This document shows, piece by piece, positions 26,399 to 35,201 of a stretch of 64,000 nucleotides of DNA; position 1 is the stretch's first letter, and each line of letters begins with the position of its first letter. The DNA is from Reyranella soli (lineage in GTDB: Bacteria; Pseudomonadota; Alphaproteobacteria; Reyranellales; Reyranellaceae). Position numbers and translations under genes: made by a program. The stretch lies in assembly GCF_007992495.1 (NCBI RefSeq), contig NZ_BKAJ01000072.1:29661-93660 (forward strand). The letters run 5' to 3'. The notes under the pieces were generated by a model that saw only the letters and a list, made by a program, of their open reading frames with translations, had not been told where the DNA came from and searched no databases.

Positions 26399-27544
26399 CT
26401 AATCCGGCCGATTCGCCCAATCGTTCGTCACGTCGAAGCCATACACGCGGGCGGTGTTGCCGCCGACGATCTTGGCCTGCTCGTCGTCGGGCACGCCGGC
26501 CAGGATCTCCGACAGGATCTTGCGCGACTGGGGAAACGTCGATTCGCTGTGGGGATAGTCCGAGCCCCACATCATGTTGTCGACGCCGATGACGTCGCGC
26601 AGGCGGATGCCGATGGCGTCTTCCTGGAAGCTCAGCACGACATTGCGATGGAAGAAGTCGCTCGGGATCATGCCCTCCTTGAAGCGGTAGATCGCCTCGC
26701 CGTGGCGCTCGCGGTACGTATAGTCCATGGAGGAGAGCACATGGGGCACCCATGACAGCTCGAACTCGACGATGGCGAGCGTGAGCTTCGGGTGACGCTC
26801 GAAGACGCCGGAGAAGATCAGGTCGCACATCGAGAGCGCGGGATAGTGGGCCTTGGTCGAGCGGCTGCTGGCATCGCGCAGCGTCTTTTCGCCGAAGCCG
26901 CGGATCTTGCCCTGCCGCCGCGTCGCCGTGTGCAGGCTTATAGGCAGGCCAAGCGCCGCCGCGGCCGCCCAGAACGGCTCGTACTCGGGCTGGTCGTAGC
27001 GCCGGTCTTCCAGGGGATATTCGGTGATCATCGCACCGGTGAGGCCGAGCCGGGCTGCCCGCTCCAGCTCCCTGATCCCGTCCTGGACGTTGTCCAGATT
27101 GATCATGGCGATGCCCTTCAGCCGGGCCGGATCGGCGCGGCAGAACTCGGCCAGCCAGTCGTTGTAGGCGCGGAAGATGGCGGACATCAGAGCCGAATCC
27201 GCCAGCCTGAAATAGAAGAGTCCCTGCGAGGGATAGAGCACCTCGCCCGCCACCCCATCGAGCGCCATGTCCTTGAGATGCTGCTGCGGATCCCAGCCGC
27301 CGCTCAGCACGTCTTCCATGCGCCCATGGGCAGAGATCGTCTCCGGCGCCTCGAACCGCGCGCCGGCGTTGGAGATGAGGCCGATGCCAGAGAGGACCTG
27401 ATCCGCCTCGACCACGATCTGGTCGGCGCCGTCGATGCGCTCGATGCGCGGCGCGCGATCCCGGAACGCCGCATCGATGCGGGTCTGCCAGAGATCGGCC
27501 GGCTCGAAGACGTGCGAGTCGGACGAGAGAACCAGGGACGCCAC
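26399..27544 (-). CDS. Metal-dependent amidohydrolase (ACMSD/amidohydrolase-2 family)
   Basis: A 381-aa cytoplasmic hydrolase. The metal-binding start is SSDSHVFEP (D9, H11); further ligands fit the His in SLHTAT and the Asp in MWGSDYPHSES. This plan is shared with aminocarboxymuconate-semialdehyde decarboxylase and with many amidohydrolases of aromatic degradation. It could decarboxylate or hydrolyse an aromatic acid. The start is GTG at 27544, preceded by GGGAGGAG; the long upstream frame has no family likeness. Divergent from the Cys-rich protein gene with 127 bases between. Confidence 0.85.
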   Translation of the reverse strand: MASLVLSSDSHVFEPADLWQTRIDAAFRDRAPRIERIDGADQIVVEADQVLSGIGLISNAGARFEAPETISAHGRMEDVLSGGWDPQQHLKDMALDGVAGEVLYPSQGLFYFRLADSALMSAIFRAYNDWLAEFCRADPARLKGIAMINLDNVQDGIRELERAARLGLTGAMITEYPLEDRRYDQPEYEPFWAAAAALGLPISLHTATRRQGKIRGFGEKTLRDASSRSTKAHYPALSMCDLIFSGVFERHPKLTLAIVEFELSWVPHVLSSMDYTYRERHGEAIYRFKEGMIPSDFFHRNVVLSFQEDAIGIRLRDVIGVDNMMWGSDYPHSESTFPQSRKILSEILAGVPDDEQAKIVGGNTARVYGFDVTNDWANRPD

Positions 27545-27671
27545 CGGCAGCTCCTCCCACTTGATCAGGACGGCAGCTTTGGCAAATGGCTCATCACCGT
27601 CAAGACGGCAGGCTGCAGAGCTGCCGGAGACTGCGTTATCCTGCCCAGCGGATATTGCCGGGGATGGCCAC

Positions 27672-28169
27672 ATGCGCGGCTCCGTTGGAATCACCCTATT
27701 GGTCGCAACACTTTTCGCCTTCGGCAGCGCCTCGGCCGACACTCGGTCGGCCTGCATAACAGCGTGCGATGCGACGGCGCAGGCCTGCATCCGTACGGCG
27801 CACGACACGTATGAGGCCTGCATCCCAACAGCCCGAAGAGAATGCGCGCCGAAGCCGCCGTCGGAACAGTCCGCCTGCCTGACCACGGCGGCCAGGGCGT
27901 GCCGCTCGACCCATTCGGACCAGACCGATCCCTGCCTCACGACCTTCAAGACGTGCCATGCCGCGTGTGGTCCCCGCCCCGCCAACCAGTTCGAGTTCTG
28001 GTGCCGACTGAATGCGGATACGCCGGGCGGAAGCGGCAAGACTTACAAGGATGCATTCTGTGCCGGCACGCCGGGGCGACCGCCATTGGATCAACACGCC
28101 CAGTGCATGGCGCTCTTCACGCCCAGCAATCAGGCGGTCGGGTTTTCGCTCGACTGCGATCCACTGTAG
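27672..28169 (+). CDS. Cysteine-rich secreted protein of unknown function
   Basis: A 165-aa protein with a signal peptide (residues 1-22, ending SASA) and 14 cysteines in the mature part. The first half has a regular pattern of CxxxC and CxxxxxxC spacings (CITAC, ACIRTAHDTYEAC, ACLTTAARAC, CLTTFKTCHAAC), suggesting a helical hairpin fold held by disulfides. I recognise no family. The last 40 bases overlap the convergent SulP gene. The ribosome binding site is weak (GGGAT). Confidence 0.6.
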   Translation: MRGSVGITLLVATLFAFGSASADTRSACITACDATAQACIRTAHDTYEACIPTARRECAPKPPSEQSACLTTAARACRSTHSDQTDPCLTTFKTCHAACGPRPANQFEFWCRLNADTPGGSGKTYKDAFCAGTPGRPPLDQHAQCMALFTPSNQAVGFSLDCDPL

Positions 28170-29842
28170 CCAGCCTGCCCCTGTGCAGCGGCGACAGCCT
28201 GCTCGACCGTCCGATGCGAAACCAGCGTGCCGAGGTCGGCCTCGGCGCCCCGCGCCTGCAAGTCCTCCCGCAGGTCGTCGCGCAGCTCCGCGAGGTGCAG
28301 CGCGATGCCCCGCCGCGCAAGCGATCGTGCCAGGGACCTGAGGCCGGCGGTCGCCGTGAGGTCCATCGTGGGGACCATGGAAAAATCCAGGACCACCGCA
28401 TCGATCGGCCGGCCGGCCGCGGCCAGCAACTCGAGCAGGCGCCGGTTGATCTGGTCGACATTGAAGTAGAGCCAGCCGCCGGCGGTGCGCAGCACCAGCA
28501 CGGATGACCGACCTGCGACCTCTGCCAAGCGCGCGTGGTTGATGTATCGCCCGCTCGCCGGATCGCGCGCCAGCACCGCGACCACGGGATGCGAGGCCCG
28601 CGCCACCAGGGCGATGATGCAGCCGACCGCCGCCAGCAGCAGGCCCTGCAGCAGCCCGAACAGCAGGACTCCGACCAGGGCGATGAGGGCGAGGTGGAAC
28701 TCCATGCGCGATGCCCGCCGGAGCTCGCGCAGGTCCTCGACCTTCACCAGGTGCTTGGCCGCCATCAGCACGATCGCCCCCAGGATCGGCTCCGGCAGAT
28801 GGCGGAACAGGCCGGCAAGGAACAACAGCGTCAAGGCAACGGCGCCGGAGGTGACGATCAGCGACATCGGCGAGGTGGCGCCCCCCATGTCGTTCACCGC
28901 CGACTGCGACATGCCGCCGGTGACGGGGAAGCCGCGCACCATCGACGTCGCCAGGTTGGACGCGCCGACGGCCAGCAGCTCGCGCTCGGGATCGATGTCG
29001 TAGCCGTTCTTCTGCGCGAAGGTACGGGCCACCGAGATCGCCTCGCTGTAGGCGAGCAGGAAACAGGCGAAGGCGGTCGGCAGCAGGGCGACAAGGTCGT
29101 CGGCCGACAGGTCAGGCAGAGCCGGCATGGGCAGGCCCTGCGGCAGCTCGCCGACCAGCTTCACGCCGTACCTGCCGGGATCGAAGACCGAGGCGAGCGC
29201 GATCGCCGCGCCGACCACGATCAGGGTCGTCGGCCGGCCAGGCAGGGCGCGCTCCAGGGCGAGGAAGAGCACGATCGCCGCCGCGCCGACGGCGAAGGAG
29301 GGCCACGAAGCGTCGGGCAGGCCGTGCGCGACCTCGACGAGCCGCTCGAAGAAGTTGCCATGGCCGCCCTCGAGGCCCAGCAGCTTGGGAAGCTGGGTCG
29401 ACGCGATATAGAGAGCCGCTCCGGTCTTGAAGCCCGCGACGACGGCATCGGACAGGAAGTACGCCAGGTTGGCGAGCCCGACGAACCGTCCGACGATGCA
29501 GATTATGCCGACCACCAGCGCGATGCCCGACGCCAGGGCGACGGCGCGGCCGGGATCGCCGGCCGCAAGCGCGCCGATCCCCGCCGCCACCGCGATCGAC
29601 ATCGCCGAGGTCGGGCCGATGGCGGCCTGCCGGCTGCTGCCGATCAGCGCGTAGGCCAGCCCCGCCACCAGGTAGCAGTACAGGCCGGAGACCGGCGGCA
29701 GGCCGGCCAGCGAGGCATAGGCCAGCGATTCGGGAATGGCGAAGGCGGCAAGCGACAGGCCCGCGATCGCGTCGAGTCGGAAGCGACGCGGCGCATAGCC
29801 CGCGAGCCAATCCAGGACAGGCAAATCGCCAATGCCTCGCAT
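28130..29842 (-). CDS. SulP-family inorganic anion transporter with STAS domain
   Basis: A 570-aa membrane protein. The N-terminal transport part (about residues 15-440) has the SulP signature in GLPPVSGLYCYLVAGLAYALIGSS and roughly 10-14 helices; the C-terminal about 120 residues form a STAS domain (LYFNVDQINRRLLEL, VVLDFSMVPTMDLTATAGL). SulP proteins take up sulfate, bicarbonate or C4-dicarboxylates; the substrate cannot be told. ATG at 29842 is preceded by GAAGG. The gene ends in a 40-base overlap with the Cys-rich gene on the other strand. It follows the beta-lactamase-fold gene with a 53-base gap. Confidence 0.88.
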   Translation of the reverse strand: MRGIGDLPVLDWLAGYAPRRFRLDAIAGLSLAAFAIPESLAYASLAGLPPVSGLYCYLVAGLAYALIGSSRQAAIGPTSAMSIAVAAGIGALAAGDPGRAVALASGIALVVGIICIVGRFVGLANLAYFLSDAVVAGFKTGAALYIASTQLPKLLGLEGGHGNFFERLVEVAHGLPDASWPSFAVGAAAIVLFLALERALPGRPTTLIVVGAAIALASVFDPGRYGVKLVGELPQGLPMPALPDLSADDLVALLPTAFACFLLAYSEAISVARTFAQKNGYDIDPERELLAVGASNLATSMVRGFPVTGGMSQSAVNDMGGATSPMSLIVTSGAVALTLLFLAGLFRHLPEPILGAIVLMAAKHLVKVEDLRELRRASRMEFHLALIALVGVLLFGLLQGLLLAAVGCIIALVARASHPVVAVLARDPASGRYINHARLAEVAGRSSVLVLRTAGGWLYFNVDQINRRLLELLAAAGRPIDAVVLDFSMVPTMDLTATAGLRSLARSLARRGIALHLAELRDDLREDLQARGAEADLGTLVSHRTVEQAVAAAQGQAGYSGSQSSENPTA

Positions 29843-29895
29843 GATCGCCTTCAGCCCGATGGCCGGCACGAAGCCAGCCAGACATAGAAAGCCTG

Positions 29896-31143
29896 TTACC
29901 GCGCAGCTTCCACGAGTTGATAGGCGCCTCGCTCGAACGCGTCGTAGACGCCCAACGCCTTGCTGTCGGCGAATGGCAGGTACTGCATCATGATGACGCC
30001 GGCGATGCCGCGCGTGGGATCGACCCAGAAAAACGTGTTGTTGATGCCGCCCCAACTCAGGCTGCCGGGCGAACGCCTGCCGGGAATCTGATCGGCCGTG
30101 ATGAGGAAGCCCAGGCCCCACTTGTCGCGGCCGTCCGCGATGAAGGTGAAGTCGGCGCTGCGCGGCAGGGCACTCTTGAGCGCGGGCACCGAGATCGTAC
30201 CGATGTGGTTCTGGCCCATCAGCGTCACCGTCTCGGCCTTGAGTATCCGCACCCCATCCAGCACGCCGCCGTTGAGCAGCATGCGCACGAAGCGCCCGTA
30301 GTCGCTCGCGGTCGAAGCGAGGCCGCCGCCGCCGATCGGCGACGCTATGGTGAGCCCAGGCTGGGGCTTTTGAAGCTCGATGGCGCCGTCCATGCACTCG
30401 CCGGCGCGCTGCTGTTGGGCGACGAGGCGCGGCCCCTTTGCCTCCGGCACGTTGTAGGACGTGTCGTCCATCTTGAGCGGGGCAAAGATATGCTGGCGGA
30501 AATAGTCCTCGAGCTTCTGGCCGGACACCACCTCGACCAGCCTGCCGACCACATCGGTGCTGGTGCTGTAGTACCAGCGCTCGCCCGGATCGAACAGCAG
30601 CGGTCCGCCGAACGGATAGGTTTCGCCGGCGCGCGGCTTGAAATCGCGCCAGGTCGCGCTTGTGAACGGGTAGGCCAATCCGGACGTGTGCGTCAGGAAG
30701 TGCCTGGCCGTCGCCGGTCGTGACGCCGGACGAAGCTGATAGGCTCCGGTCGCCGCGTCGAACGATTCAAAGACTTTCAGGCCTGCCAGCTCGGGCAAGT
30801 ATTTTTCGGCCGGGTCATCGAGACCGAGGCGGCCTTGCTCGACCAGCTGCATCAAGGCCAGCGACGTGATCGGCTTGGTCATCGAGGCGATGCGAAACAG
30901 CGCGTCGGTGGTGAGCGAACGCCCGGTCGCGACGTCCGCCACACCGAAAGCGCTCTGATAGAGCACGCGCTCGCGATCGGTTATCAGCGCGACCACGCCC
31001 GGCACATCCTTGCGCTCAACCGCGCCGCTCAAGCTTGCGTCGAGGGCTGCACTCACTGGTGAGTTCTGGGCGATCGCGGTGTCGGCCAACGCGGCAAGCA
31101 CGGTGCTCATGGTCAAGACAATCCCGATGGTCCTTCGCTTCAT
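29896..31143 (-). CDS. Beta-lactamase-fold serine hydrolase (class C / EstB type), exported
   Basis: A 415-aa protein with a signal peptide (residues 1-25, ending TAIAQ). It has the S-x-x-K motif in ASMTKP (S87, K90), the second motif YSTS (Y192 onward) and a third-motif region SWGGINNTFFWVDP. This is the beta-lactamase/transpeptidase-like fold found in esterases and D-aminopeptidases; true beta-lactamase activity is unlikely from the motifs. AGGGAGG before ATG at 31143 supports the start. The SulP gene follows downstream. Confidence 0.88.
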   Translation of the reverse strand: MKRRTIGIVLTMSTVLAALADTAIAQNSPVSAALDASLSGAVERKDVPGVVALITDRERVLYQSAFGVADVATGRSLTTDALFRIASMTKPITSLALMQLVEQGRLGLDDPAEKYLPELAGLKVFESFDAATGAYQLRPASRPATARHFLTHTSGLAYPFTSATWRDFKPRAGETYPFGGPLLFDPGERWYYSTSTDVVGRLVEVVSGQKLEDYFRQHIFAPLKMDDTSYNVPEAKGPRLVAQQQRAGECMDGAIELQKPQPGLTIASPIGGGGLASTASDYGRFVRMLLNGGVLDGVRILKAETVTLMGQNHIGTISVPALKSALPRSADFTFIADGRDKWGLGFLITADQIPGRRSPGSLSWGGINNTFFWVDPTRGIAGVIMMQYLPFADSKALGVYDAFERGAYQLVEAAR

Positions 31144-31323
31144 GAAAGCCTCCCTATTGATCGTAGCCCGGGCAACGCCGCGCAACTCACCAACTGAGGC
31201 CAGACTTAATTCTTTGAGGCCAGCCAGTTGACGGCGACAATGGAATGCCGCCGCAGGAGCCAGCCTCGTTGTGACCCTAGCACCCGCAACCCGTCCCGTC
31301 TCGAATTGTCGAAATCGCGAATG

Positions 31324-31998
31324 CGGCGGTCCGCGGCGTATGGCGCGGGGCCGAGCTCAGGCGGCATGGCGTTTCCTGCCGGATCGTCGGCAAGAACGAC
31401 GGGCCTACCCGCGACACCCGGGCCGCTGCCATTCAGGCGCGCACGCTGAAAATCCTGGAATCCCTCGGCCTCGCGCAGGAGTTCGTCCAGGCCGGCAACA
31501 TCTGCCATGCCAAGGCGACCTATACGTCTGACCACAAGCTCATCAAGTGCCTGACCTTTGACGAGTTGGACTCGGCTTTTCCCTTCGTCCTGCAACTGCC
31601 ACAGAGCCGGACGGAGCGCATGCTGGCCGGATATCTGGCGCGTCTCGGCACGGAGGTGGAACGACGTGTCGAGCTCGTTGCATTCGAGCAGGACGCAGGC
31701 GGCGTCCGCGCGACACTCGACGGCGGAAACGCACCGGCGACTGCAGGCCCTGGCCGACGCAACCATGCGCGCGCATCCAGGCCGCATCGCCACGCACCTG
31801 ATCGTCCCGCACGAGCTTCCCGAGGACCTGGCCGGCAAAGGCGAAATACTCCTGGATCCGAGAGGCGAGCTGCATCATCGCTATGGCGCCCGGAGTGCCT
31901 GTCTGTACGTGGTCCGTCCCGACGGCTACATCGGCTTCCGCAGTCAACCTCCCGACGCCGACGCGCTAAGGTCGTACTTCACCCGGATATTCCTCTAA
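31324..31998 (+). pseudogene. Remnant of an FAD-dependent aromatic monooxygenase (PheA/TfdB type)
   Basis: Two coding fragments in different frames. The first (about 31345-31730) reads AELRRHGVSCRIV, then DTRAAAIQARTLKILESLGL and QSRTERMLAGYLARLG, all typical of the N-terminal FAD domain of phenol hydroxylase-like enzymes. The second (about 31735-31998) reads LIVPHELPED and YVVRPDGYIGFRSQ, the C-terminal thioredoxin-like domain of the same family. The start, most of the Rossmann GxGxxG motif and roughly the central half of the protein are missing. The pattern indicates a frameshift plus a large internal deletion. The gene lies next to other aromatic-degradation genes. Confidence 0.8.
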
Positions 31999-32015
31999 AG
32001 AGCAAAGGACCGATC

Positions 32016-32450
32016 ATGAAAATCCTCGTCGTCCACGGTGCCGGCATGAACATGCGCGGCAAGTCGCAGGTCGAGATCTTCGGGCCGATGAAACTGCCGG
32101 AGTACGATGCGAAGATCCGCGCCTATGCCGACGAGCTCGGGGTGGAGATCGAGATCTTCCATTCCAACATCGAAGGCGAGGTGATCAATCGCCTCTACGC
32201 GGCGCACGACGAGGCCATCGCGGGCGCGATCATCAACCCGGCCGGATATTCGCGCGGCTACCCGGCGCTGGTCGCCGCCATCGTCAATGTCGGGTTCCCG
32301 ACGATCGAGGTCCACATCTCGAATCCGGCCCGGCGAGGCAACGTCTCCGAAGTGACGAACGGCTGTCTCGGTACCGTTACCGGCTTCGGCATCGCGGGCT
32401 ATGCGCTCGCCCTGCGCGGCCTCAGGGACCGGGCCAAGGCCCAGGCTTAA
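32016..32450 (+). CDS. AroQ-like protein (type II 3-dehydroquinase fold) with altered active site
   Basis: A 144-aa protein that follows the type II dehydroquinase pattern from end to end: ILVVHGAGMNMRGK, IFHSNIEGEVINRLYAA, AIINPAGYSRGYPAL, IEVHISNPARRG, GFGIAGYALAL. The catalytic tyrosine (in the usual YG motif) is Phe here (EIFG), the first Asn is His (VHGAG), the THTS histidine is lost (YSRGY) and the second arginine near EVHISN is not conserved. EVHISN itself is kept. It may not make dehydroshikimate at all. AAAGGA precedes ATG. Its stop codon abuts that of the convergent TauD gene (TAACTA). Confidence 0.8.
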   Translation: MKILVVHGAGMNMRGKSQVEIFGPMKLPEYDAKIRAYADELGVEIEIFHSNIEGEVINRLYAAHDEAIAGAIINPAGYSRGYPALVAAIVNVGFPTIEVHISNPARRGNVSEVTNGCLGTVTGFGIAGYALALRGLRDRAKAQA

Positions 32451-33317
32451 CTAACCAACCTCCTGCAACGACGAGCACGTTCCGCTGACGCGGGTCTGGC
32501 GCATGTAGCGGCGGTGGCGGTCGGCGTCGTAGCCGCTGCCGGCGTGGAGCAGGCAGCGGTTGTCCCAGAAGACGACGTCGCCCGGTTGCCAGACGTGGAC
32601 GTATACGTGCTCAGGCTGGATCGCCTCTTCGGTCAGCTCGTCGATCAGGGCGCGGCCGGCGGCCTGGTTCATGCCCTCGATCTCCCGGACGTGGGAGCCG
32701 AGGAACAGGTTCCTCGTTCCTGTCGCCGGATTGGTCCGGACGAGCCGCTGGCGCACGGGCGGCAGCGAGGCTGCCAGCTCGGGCGATACGGCATCGGGAG
32801 CAACCTTCGAGCGCGAATAGACGTAGTCGTGGATCGCGATCAGGGGATCGAGCTCGGCCTTGCGCTCAGGGGAGAGGCGATCGTAGGCCGCGCGCAGGGA
32901 GACGAACATCGTCGTGCCGCCCTCGGCCGGCGTTTCGTAGGCGCACATGATCGAGAGAAACGCCGGCACCGGTTTGAACGAGGCATCGGAGTGCCACATG
33001 TTGTTTCCGGTGAGGAAGATGGTCTTCTTGTGCGAATTGCCAAGTACCGTGCCGTCCTTCTGGACGTTGCCGATGGTGCCGAAATATTCGACCTTGCCGA
33101 GGCTGGTGTGGCTCGGCTCGGGATTGCCGAACTGGCGCGTGAGGGCGAACTGGCGGTCGTCGTCCATCGACTGGTCGGGGAAGCAGACGAACGAATACCG
33201 ATCGATCGCCGCCTTGATCTCCTGGGTCAGGTCAGGTGTGAGCGGCTTGGCGAGGTCGATGCCGCGGACGCTGGCGCCGAACTCGGGATGCAGCTCTTCG
33301 TATCGTAGCTGGGACAT
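32451..33317 (-). CDS. TauD/TfdA-family Fe(II)/2-oxoglutarate dioxygenase
   Basis: A 288-aa cytoplasmic enzyme. The metal triad is visible: H109 and D111 in MWHSDASF and H258 in RCLLHAG, with an arginine pair (269-270) for 2-oxoglutarate. Members cleave taurine, 2,4-D and related ethers or sulfonates by hydroxylation. The TfdA-like spacing and the pca neighbours point to aromatic or phenoxy substrates, but that is inference. It starts 12 bases after the end of pcaB on the same strand and is probably the last gene of the pcaHGB operon. Confidence 0.88.
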   Translation of the reverse strand: MSQLRYEELHPEFGASVRGIDLAKPLTPDLTQEIKAAIDRYSFVCFPDQSMDDDRQFALTRQFGNPEPSHTSLGKVEYFGTIGNVQKDGTVLGNSHKKTIFLTGNNMWHSDASFKPVPAFLSIMCAYETPAEGGTTMFVSLRAAYDRLSPERKAELDPLIAIHDYVYSRSKVAPDAVSPELAASLPPVRQRLVRTNPATGTRNLFLGSHVREIEGMNQAAGRALIDELTEEAIQPEHVYVHVWQPGDVVFWDNRCLLHAGSGYDADRHRRYMRQTRVSGTCSSLQEVG

Positions 33318-33329
33318 GGCTTCTCCACA

Positions 33330-34631
33330 CTACCTGCGCTTCAGATCGGCCAGCAGCCGATCCACGAACTTCGGCGAATACCCGAGCAGCGCCAACTCGT
33401 CCGACAGCTCCTTCTCGAGCTGCCCCAGCGCCTCGATGAACGAGCCGCCTTTCGCCAGCGCCTCCTCGACGAGCTTGCCGGCCTTCTGCTTGCCCATCTT
33501 CTCGGCCAGCAGGAACGTCGCGCGCTCGGCGAGCACCGCGCCTTCGGTGGCGTCCATGTTGGCCTGCATGGCGTCGGGATCGATGGTAAGGCCGGGGGCG
33601 ACCTCGTGCATCGCCTGCACGGCCGAGGCCAGCGTCTCGATCAGCGCCGCCATGGTCGGCCATTCGGCCTGCCAGCCACCCAGGGCACGCTCGTGCTCCT
33701 GCGGCAGGGCGGCGACGATGGTGGCGGCGAGCATCGGCGCGCGGCCGGCGGCCGACAGCACCAGCGCCGCGCCGACGGGATTGCGCTTGTGCGGCATGGT
33801 CGAGGAGCCGCCGCGGCCCGGGCCGCTGGGCTCCGCGGCCTCGCCGACCTCGATCTGCATCATCAGCGAGATGTCGCGCGCGGCCTTGGCCAATGCGCCG
33901 ACGACCAGGGCGGCGTCCTGTGCGAAAGCGGCGACGCGCACGCGCTGGGTGAACCAGGGGGCGTCGGGCAGGTCGAGCTTCAGGCGTTTCGCCAGCGAGA
34001 GCATCACCGGCTCGGCCTTGTCGCCCAGCGCCGACAGGCTGCCCGAGGCGCCGCCGAACTGGACGACCTGCGTCTCCTTGAAGCTCGCCTCGAGGCGGCG
34101 CGCGGCGCGGGCGATGTCGGACGCCCAGCCGGCGATCTTCTGACCAAGAGCGATCGGCGTCGCGGGCTGCAGCAGGGTGCGGCCCAGCATGGGCGTGCGG
34201 CGGTGCTTGCGCGCGAGGTTGGCGAATGCTGAGACAATATCGTCGAGTTCCTTCAGCAGCGGCGGCAGCGCCTCGCCGAGCTGCAGCACCATCGCGGTGT
34301 CGATGACGTCCTGGCTGGTGGCGCCCCAATGCACGTAGCCCGCCGCGTCGGCATCGCGCTTGGCGACCTCGTCCGTCAGCGCCTTGACGACCGGCACGGT
34401 GAGCGTGGCGGTGCGGCGTGCCGAGTCGGCCAGTGCCGCGAAATCGTAGAGCGCAGGATCGCACGCCTTGACGATGACCGGCGCGGCGCGCTTGGGGATC
34501 AGCCCGGCCTCGGCCGCCGCCTGTGCCAACGCCGCCTCGAAGCGCAGCATGTGGCGCAGCGTGGCGTGGTCGGAGAAGGCTTCCGCGGCGAGCGCCGAGG
34601 AGCCGAGCGCGTTGACCAGACGCCCCGCCAT
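33330..34631 (-). CDS. pcaB: 3-Carboxy-cis,cis-muconate cycloisomerase (PcaB)
   Basis: A 433-aa member of the fumarase/aspartase superfamily. YVHWGATSQDVIDTA near residue 100 and the signature GSSTMPHKRNP identify the PcaB group. It converts beta-carboxymuconate, the product of protocatechuate 3,4-dioxygenase, to gamma-carboxymuconolactone. The gene follows pcaG by two bases, which is the normal pathway order. The ATG at 34631 is chosen; the longer open frame reads through pcaG. The next pathway gene (pcaC or pcaL) is not in the window. Confidence 0.92.
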   Translation of the reverse strand: MAGRLVNALGSSALAAEAFSDHATLRHMLRFEAALAQAAAEAGLIPKRAAPVIVKACDPALYDFAALADSARRTATLTVPVVKALTDEVAKRDADAAGYVHWGATSQDVIDTAMVLQLGEALPPLLKELDDIVSAFANLARKHRRTPMLGRTLLQPATPIALGQKIAGWASDIARAARRLEASFKETQVVQFGGASGSLSALGDKAEPVMLSLAKRLKLDLPDAPWFTQRVRVAAFAQDAALVVGALAKAARDISLMMQIEVGEAAEPSGPGRGGSSTMPHKRNPVGAALVLSAAGRAPMLAATIVAALPQEHERALGGWQAEWPTMAALIETLASAVQAMHEVAPGLTIDPDAMQANMDATEGAVLAERATFLLAEKMGKQKAGKLVEEALAKGGSFIEALGQLEKELSDELALLGYSPKFVDRLLADLKRR

Positions 34632-34633
34632 GA

Positions 34634-35197
34634 TCACACGTCGAAGAAAACGGTTTCGTTCGGCCCGCCGAGATGGATCGGCAGGAGCCAGGTGCCGTTG
34701 CCGTCGCGCTTGGCGATCAGCGTGTCGCGGCGCCCGGGCTCGACCAGCTTCAGCACGGGATCTTCGGCGAGCGCCGGGTCGCCGTCGAAGTAGAGGCGCG
34801 TCGCCAGCCGGTTGAGCACGCCGCGGGCGAAGATCGAGACGTTGATGTGCGGCGCCTGCAGGCCTCCCGCCGGCCACGGCACGCGGCCGGGCTTCACCGT
34901 GGTGAAGCGGCTGGTGCCGTCGGTGAAGGTGCCGGCGCGGCCATAGCCTTCGAAGCCGGCATCGAGCGGCAGGTTGCGGCGGTCCTCGGGATGGTTGTAG
35001 CGGCCGTGGCTGTTGGCCTGCCAGATCTCGAACACGCCGTCGGGCACGACAGCGCCGTCGACGTCGTGCAGCTTCAGCACGACCTCGATGCGCTCGCCGG
35101 CGACGCCGGTCGGCGCGAGATCGGCATGGTAGGCGTTGACGATGGTGCCCCAGTAGAACGGGCCGATGGTCTGCGACGGGGTGAGTGCGTGCGACAT
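34634..35197 (-). CDS. pcaG: Protocatechuate 3,4-dioxygenase alpha subunit (PcaG)
   Basis: A 187-aa subunit of the intradiol dioxygenase. TPSQTIGPFYWGT at the N-terminus, the FEIWQANSHGRYNHPED segment and PHINVSIFARGVLNRLATRLYF are typical. The alpha chain lacks the iron ligands and forms the substrate pocket with beta. Length and start (ATG at 35197) are normal. It lies four bases after pcaH and two before pcaB, so the three are one operon. Confidence 0.93.
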   Translation of the reverse strand: MSHALTPSQTIGPFYWGTIVNAYHADLAPTGVAGERIEVVLKLHDVDGAVVPDGVFEIWQANSHGRYNHPEDRRNLPLDAGFEGYGRAGTFTDGTSRFTTVKPGRVPWPAGGLQAPHINVSIFARGVLNRLATRLYFDGDPALAEDPVLKLVEPGRRDTLIAKRDGNGTWLLPIHLGGPNETVFFDV

Positions 35198-35201
35198 GGG
35201 C

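Noticed and set aside
29843..30397. A long N-terminal extension of the SulP gene
   Set aside because: It is the shadow of the beta-lactamase-fold gene in another frame; the SulP domain begins at the ATG at 29842.
31566..32450. One gene fusing a monooxygenase fragment and the AroQ-like protein
   Set aside because: The frame is open by chance through a decayed region; the AroQ-like part has its own ribosome binding site and start at 32016.
32448..32453. Back-to-back stop codons of the AroQ-like and TauD genes as a special signal
   Set aside because: Convergent genes in compact genomes often abut; no hairpin or other structure is present.
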